Shown in pieces: positions 6,342 through 9,505 of a stretch of DNA of 9,505 nt. The DNA lies in contig JAGQVR010000108.1 of NCBI GenBank assembly GCA_020437875.1, positions 1-9,505 on the forward strand, written 5' to 3'. The notes beneath the pieces are model-generated. The model saw only the letters and a program-made list of their open reading frames with translations, did no database searches and was not told the DNA's origin. How positions within the stretch are numbered: position 1 is the first letter of the stretch; every line of letters begins with the position of its first letter. This DNA is from Flavobacteriales bacterium (GTDB taxonomy: Bacteria; Bacteroidota; Bacteroidia; Flavobacteriales_F; PHOS-HE28). The translations under genes were made by a program, and so were the position numbers.

Positions 6342-7844
6342 ATGCCGACATTCATGAAATACGTGAGCACCGATCGCCTGATACTATCCCTGATCGGTCT
6401 CATCATTGTCCCTGGCCAAATGATCGGGCAGAGCCAGACCTGGAACTATTCGGGCACGCTAACGGGTTTGGCCGATGATGTGGACCTGTTGCTCCTGAAC
6501 GATGGTGGCATGCTGATCTTCGGAGAGGAGAATGTGATGCGCACCGATGCGGATGGGCAGGTCCTTTGGCAGCAGACCGGGCCGAACGGGGTTTTTGTGG
6601 ACTTTGCAGAAAGACCCGATGGAAGCTTCGTCGGCCTTGCTTACGAGAACGCGCAGGTCTCCCAATTGACCTTGATGGACGCGAACGGGAACACCATCCG
6701 AAACACACGCCAGTTGAACGATATAAGCCCTCCTGCGACCGAACAGGTCGTAGTGATGCCGGATGGTGGCTTTGCCACCTTCGAACGTCTTGTGTTCGAC
6801 ACCCTGTTGGGCGCGGGACGCATGCTTCATCGCTTTGACGCCACTGGTGATCTGCAGTGGGCCCGGTTCTTCGACAGCGAGTCCACATCCAATGGGGTGA
6901 TGTGCGAGAAGGATGGTGATCTGTTCGTAGCCAGCGGTTTCGAGATCTTCCGCATTGGGCCGACCGGTGACCTGGTGTGGGCGATCACCGTGGATGGCAT
7001 CGTTGATGATATTGAAAGACGTAGCGACCACTTGTTGTTCGCGTTCCGCAATGCCTTCCTACCACCGCTCAGAATGGGCATCGGCGTCCTGGATGATTCA
7101 GGGACCATCGCTTCAGTCCACGAGTTCCCTCATGAAGAAGTCGGCTTTGAGGTCCTTCTGGACGATATCTGTCTGTTGGACCTGGAGGTTACGGACCAAG
7201 GGATGCTGCTGCTTGCAGAACATCACTTCATCAGTGATACCATTCCGAGCATCCTCTTCGTTTGTGACACCGCGTTCAACCAGGCCATGGTACACCGACT
7301 GGATGGACATTTCGCACCGTTGAATGTGAGCGCCTTGGCGAATGGAACGTTCGGTTTCGCAATGGTGGAGGAATACCTGACCACGTTCAGTGCTACGAAA
7401 GCCCAAGGCATTCATGCCCTTCAAGGCTGCTTTCCCTCCCAGGAGGTAGTGGTGGTGGAAGGTCTGGACCCCCAGACCTCGACCATCGGATTGGATCTGT
7501 ATCCACGAACTCCGGTGTGGACCGACGTACCGCTCAATTGGACCATGGCTTCACATGCCCGCACGTTCGGATGTACCAGTGTTTCCGTTCATGAGTTTGA
7601 GAAGGAAGCACTGCGCTTATTTCCAAACCCTACATCCGACCTCCTATACATCGAACGGAAGGGAAAGGCCACCACGGACGTCACGTTCTACACCTATACC
7701 GGCCAACAGGTCGGCGGTGTGCAACGCTTCGGGGCCGGGGAACGCTTGCGCTTGGAAGTGGGTGCGCTGGCCAATGGCACTTATATCGTGCAATGTCTTT
7801 CCGATGGCCGGGCCAGCCGCTCCTTGTTCACCGTGCAACACTGA
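6342..7844 (+). CDS. T9SS-secreted beta-propeller-like protein
   Basis: This 500-residue protein has an N-terminal signal (hydrophobic core about 13-25, then GQMIGQSQ). The body repeats a propeller-like blade in which a pattern such as DGGMLIFG or DGSFVGLA precedes a D-x-x-G-x-x-x-W strand. Examples are RTDADGQVLWQQ, LMDANGNTIRN, HRFDATGDLQWAR, RIGPTGDLVWAI and VLDDSGTIAS. At least five such strands can be seen up to about residue 260; the blades beyond that are less clear. Residues 426-500 form a type A T9SS sorting domain (LFPNPTSDLLYI, VTFYTYTGQQV, LANGTYIVQ, final FTVQH). The start could be ATG 6342 or ATG 6354, four codons later; both keep the signal peptide. The 17-nt gap to the GEYW-repeat gene suggests co-transcription. 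No catalytic motif is visible. It is probably a surface or released protein of unknown ligand. Confidence 0.9.
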   Translation: MPTFMKYVSTDRLILSLIGLIIVPGQMIGQSQTWNYSGTLTGLADDVDLLLLNDGGMLIFGEENVMRTDADGQVLWQQTGPNGVFVDFAERPDGSFVGLAYENAQVSQLTLMDANGNTIRNTRQLNDISPPATEQVVVMPDGGFATFERLVFDTLLGAGRMLHRFDATGDLQWARFFDSESTSNGVMCEKDGDLFVASGFEIFRIGPTGDLVWAITVDGIVDDIERRSDHLLFAFRNAFLPPLRMGIGVLDDSGTIASVHEFPHEEVGFEVLLDDICLLDLEVTDQGMLLLAEHHFISDTIPSILFVCDTAFNQAMVHRLDGHFAPLNVSALANGTFGFAMVEEYLTTFSATKAQGIHALQGCFPSQEVVVVEGLDPQTSTIGLDLYPRTPVWTDVPLNWTMASHARTFGCTSVSVHEFEKEALRLFPNPTSDLLYIERKGKATTDVTFYTYTGQQVGGVQRFGAGERLRLEVGALANGTYIVQCLSDGRASRSLFTVQH

Positions 7845-7849
7845 ACGCC

Positions 7850-8149
7850 ATGCAAAAGCAGCTCCTCTTATTCGCGATACCGCTCTTACTGACAGCCTGT
7901 GGCGGCAGCATCGAAGGCTCGTATACGGCCGTGTTCAAGGGTAGACCGAGCATGGACGGCAAGGTGACCCTGGACTTGGCGTCCGACCGATCCTTTATCC
8001 TGACCTCCATGGGCGTGAAGAGCACCGGAACCTATGAGGACCAGGGCGACAAGGTGTTGCTCCGTCATGGTAACGGCATGACCTCGGCCGCGGTATGGAA
8101 CGCGGATACCCTGTTGGTGGATGGCACGTCCTTCATCAAGGTGCCTTGA
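7850..8149 (+). CDS. Small putative lipoprotein, unrecognised
   Basis: The 99-residue product starts with MQKQLLLFAIPLLLTAC, a compact lipoprotein signal with lipobox LTAC and acyl-acceptor Cys17. The mature part of about 83 residues is a run of alternating strands (GSYTAVF, GKVTLDL, SFILTS, STGTYEDQGDKVLL, TLLVDGTSFIKV). This layout recalls small NlpE- or lipocalin-like beta-barrel lipoproteins, in which a G-x-Y/W strand is followed by 'GDKVLL', but no metal-binding CxxC is present. The likeness is one of pattern only. ATG 7850 was chosen over the in-frame upstream ATG 7793, which lies inside the previous gene and would bury the signal. It begins 5 nt after the upstream stop and ends 2 nt before the next start, so it sits inside an operon. 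Confidence 0.82.
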   Translation: MQKQLLLFAIPLLLTACGGSIEGSYTAVFKGRPSMDGKVTLDLASDRSFILTSMGVKSTGTYEDQGDKVLLRHGNGMTSAAVWNADTLLVDGTSFIKVP

Positions 8150-8151
8150 TC

Positions 8152-9000
8152 ATGTTGGTCATGGAGCCATCCAAAGCACGGAGCGCAGCCGGGATCGCTG
8201 CGCTCCTGCTGGGGCTTTCCTGTGGGAACCAGGGGTCGCCCGGATCGAACTCAACGGGTATCGACCCTGGAGCAGCCGTATCCACTGTCGCTCTGCCTGA
8301 CGTGGAACTGACCGAGTTGAACGATAAGCTGGTCCTTGAGGCGCTTTTTCCGCAGGCCACGTTCGTGGCGAATGGTCCAGTCTATTCATGGATACCCGAC
8401 CCGGAGATGGGCCTGCCATTGGATGCGCACGGAAGTACTACCACGGGCCTGCTCACCACCTTGGTCGGCCCGGATCTGAAAGCCCTGGTATTCGAGAGTT
8501 TTGCTCCTGGTGCGGATGGCAGGCGACCCACCTGCCATGCCTGCGCACCCATGCTGAGCGTGGCCGTCTTCAAGGGGGCCAAGAATAGACCGTGGCGGCT
8601 TACGGCATGGGCGCCGGCCTTCGCCAGGCATGGACAGAACGGAAAGGCGGGCGACCTCCGCATCCTCACGCTGGGCAAGGACCGACAGGCCATGGAACTG
8701 AGCATGACGTACAGGGCTGCCGGACAGGGGAGTGGGCGCGCGGACATCTATGACCTGACCGACCTGAACAAGGTGCTCAGCGTGGATACCTACTCAAGCT
8801 TCGATCACATGGCCGGAGGCAAGTTGCTGCGTCACGAGTTGAAGACCACCTTCAGCTTCCTTCCTTCAGAGAAAAGCCATTTCGATGTGGAGTTGCACAC
8901 AAAAGGGCATCGCGTGGACATGCAAGCGAATACCCGGACCGCGGTGGAGAAACGCGTGCGTATGAGTTACGACGGAACGAAGTATGTGGTGGTGAACTAG
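8152..9000 (+). CDS. Putative exported protein with CHAC motif, unrecognised
   Basis: I do not recognise this 282-residue protein. The N-terminus (KAR, a hydrophobic stretch, then LLLGLSC at Cys24) looks like a lipoprotein signal, although Gly at -3 departs from the usual Leu/Val/Ile. A Gly/Ser/Asn-rich linker follows. The mature part has the segment TCHACAPMLSVAVF with a CxxC pair (C128, C131), which could bind a metal or haem-like cofactor or form a disulfide; no second His/Cys cluster is evident. The C-terminal third reads as beta strands (LLRHELKTTFSFL, SHFDVELHTKG, RVRMSYDGTKYVVVN). The start could be ATG 8152 or ATG 8161 (MEPSKAR); both keep the signal. It begins 2 nt after the small lipoprotein gene, so the two are very likely co-expressed. 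It is the last gene of the tightly packed run. Confidence 0.8.
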   Translation: MLVMEPSKARSAAGIAALLLGLSCGNQGSPGSNSTGIDPGAAVSTVALPDVELTELNDKLVLEALFPQATFVANGPVYSWIPDPEMGLPLDAHGSTTTGLLTTLVGPDLKALVFESFAPGADGRRPTCHACAPMLSVAVFKGAKNRPWRLTAWAPAFARHGQNGKAGDLRILTLGKDRQAMELSMTYRAAGQGSGRADIYDLTDLNKVLSVDTYSSFDHMAGGKLLRHELKTTFSFLPSEKSHFDVELHTKGHRVDMQANTRTAVEKRVRMSYDGTKYVVVN

Positions 9001-9028
9001 GTGCATGCCATGCCTCCAAGGCCTGTGC

Positions 9029-9051
9029 GCCGATCTGCGAAATGGATCGGC
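9029..9051 (+). terminator. Hairpin after the CHAC-protein gene
   Basis: GCCGATC and GATCGGC form a perfect 7-bp stem with a 9-nt loop (TGCGAAATG). Two further pairs are possible beyond one mismatch (9026-9027 with 9053-9054). It lies 28 nt after the stop codon of the last gene in the packed run, the right place for an operon 3' end. The downstream sequence is ACAAAGGGTT, with no T tract, so termination is uncertain. Confidence 0.35.
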
Positions 9052-9118
9052 ACAAAGGGTTCCTCGCACGACGCCCCATGATAAAAGCCCTCCGGATGAA
9101 CGCCTCATTCGCGCGGGA

Positions 9119-9133
9119 GTTAGGCGCCCTAAC
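9119..9133 (+). repeat. Short perfect inverted repeat GTTAGG-CGC-CCTAAC
   Basis: A 6-bp perfect stem flanks a 3-nt CGC loop. The arms resemble the GTTRRRY and YYYAAC core sites of integron attC recombination sites, but here they are adjacent rather than 50-140 nt apart. It may be a hairpin or a protein-binding palindrome in the leader of the next gene. Confidence 0.4.
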
Positions 9134-9195
9134 GTGATGCCACCGACCCGCGCCGTCCTCCCGTGCGACCTTGATCATGGTGTTGGATCGCAGCA

Positions 9196-9505
9196 TTGCA
9201 GGGAGTTCCCCTTGGCCTGGCGGTGGTGTGCTGGGCCCTGGCGTTCAAGTACGTGCCCAAGCCCCTGACCGCTGCCCAGCGCTATGCGGCAGAGACGGAT
9301 GCCTACCTGGGGCGTCCGAACACGAGCATCCGGGTACCTGATCGATTCACTTGGGTGCCGTTCGCAGAGGCTTCACCGGCAGTCCAGGATGCGCTGGCGG
9401 GCATTGCGGCCAACACGAAGGTGAACGTACTGGACCAAGCCAGGCAAGCGGTCCAGTTGGGCTGTGCAGTACACGTGGCCACCTGCGACCTGGACGGCGA
9501 TGGTG
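9196..9505 (+). CDS. Membrane-anchored protein, 5' part (3' end outside window)
   Basis: A coding frame runs to the window edge without a stop, with 103 codons visible. From the TTG at 9196 it reads MQGVPLGLAVVCWALAFKYV, a single hydrophobic segment (about 4-17), then KPLTAAQRYAAETDAYLG and a soluble domain ending at CDLDGDG at the edge. The DLDGDG may be the start of an EF-hand-like calcium loop, but only its first residues are visible. The frame is closed by TGA at 9172-9174, so TTG 9196 is the first ordinary start codon; GTG 9223 would cut the hydrophobic core. An ATG at 9177 lies in another frame. Removing one base from CCCC (9208-9211 region) would join that ATG to this frame and give MVLDRSIAGSS before the membrane segment. 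The family is not recognised. Confidence 0.7.
   Translation, partial: MQGVPLGLAVVCWALAFKYVPKPLTAAQRYAAETDAYLGRPNTSIRVPDRFTWVPFAEASPAVQDALAGIAANTKVNVLDQARQAVQLGCAVHVATCDLDGDG

Larger units (their letters stand above)
9001..9195 (+). other. Intergenic region with three small inverted repeats
   Basis: These 195 nt separate the CHAC-protein gene from the last gene. They hold three short inverted repeats: 9029-9051 (GCCGATC/GATCGGC, 9-nt loop), 9093-9111 (7-bp stem with one G-T pair, 5-nt loop) and 9119-9133 (GTTAGG/CCTAAC around CGC). None is followed by a T tract. No convincing -33/-7 promoter was found, although the start of the next gene implies one nearby. No supported coding sequence was seen here. 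Confidence 0.5.

Noticed and set aside
9119..9133. Integron attC-like site (GTTAGGC next to GCCCTAAC)
   Set aside because: The core-like arms are adjacent instead of 50-140 nt apart, no matching upstream CTAAC core was found, and no integrase or cassette array is present.
9005..9268. 87-codon + strand frame across the last intergenic region
   Set aside because: It spans the inverted repeats, has no signal or motif, and overlaps the start of the better-supported last gene.

Overview
The window is GC-rich by eye and reads as chromosomal DNA from the Bacteroidota, most likely a high-GC Flavobacteriales-type lineage. This rests on two proteins ending in type IX secretion (T9SS) type A C-terminal sorting domains, a LytS-type histidine kinase paired with a LytTR regulator, several small lipoproteins, and start codons without Shine-Dalgarno sequences. 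The taxonomic call is inference from these families; no ribosomal or other marker gene is present.

Every supported gene is on the + strand. At the left edge is the 3' end of an HNH endonuclease (1-321). Next is a two-component module: a 768-residue TPR-containing membrane histidine kinase (384-2690) and its REC-LytTR response regulator (2752-3495). After a 123-nt gap comes an unrecognised lipoprotein (3619-4191), followed by a perfect short hairpin (4196-4213).

From 4260 to 9000 five genes are packed with gaps of 4, 17, 5 and 2 nt, so they probably form one operon. They encode a secreted beta-helix protein, a T9SS protein with three tandem GEYW-type repeats, a T9SS beta-propeller-like protein, a 99-residue lipoprotein, and a 282-residue unrecognised exported protein with a CHAC motif. 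All five products look exported: two through T9SS to the surface or medium, one by a plain signal peptide, and two as likely lipoproteins. I read this as a cell-envelope or surface cassette. No enzymatic role is visible for any of them.

A 195-nt intergenic stretch (9001-9195) holds three small inverted repeats. The window ends inside a gene for a protein with an N-terminal membrane segment, whose start is unusual (TTG) or damaged by a frameshift.

I found no mobile element, CRISPR array, tRNA, rRNA or recognised defence system, and I do not claim a new system. The points most worth checking are the beta-helix/GEYW-repeat gene pair, the variant phosphoacceptor box and possible double membrane anchoring of the kinase, and the start of the last gene.
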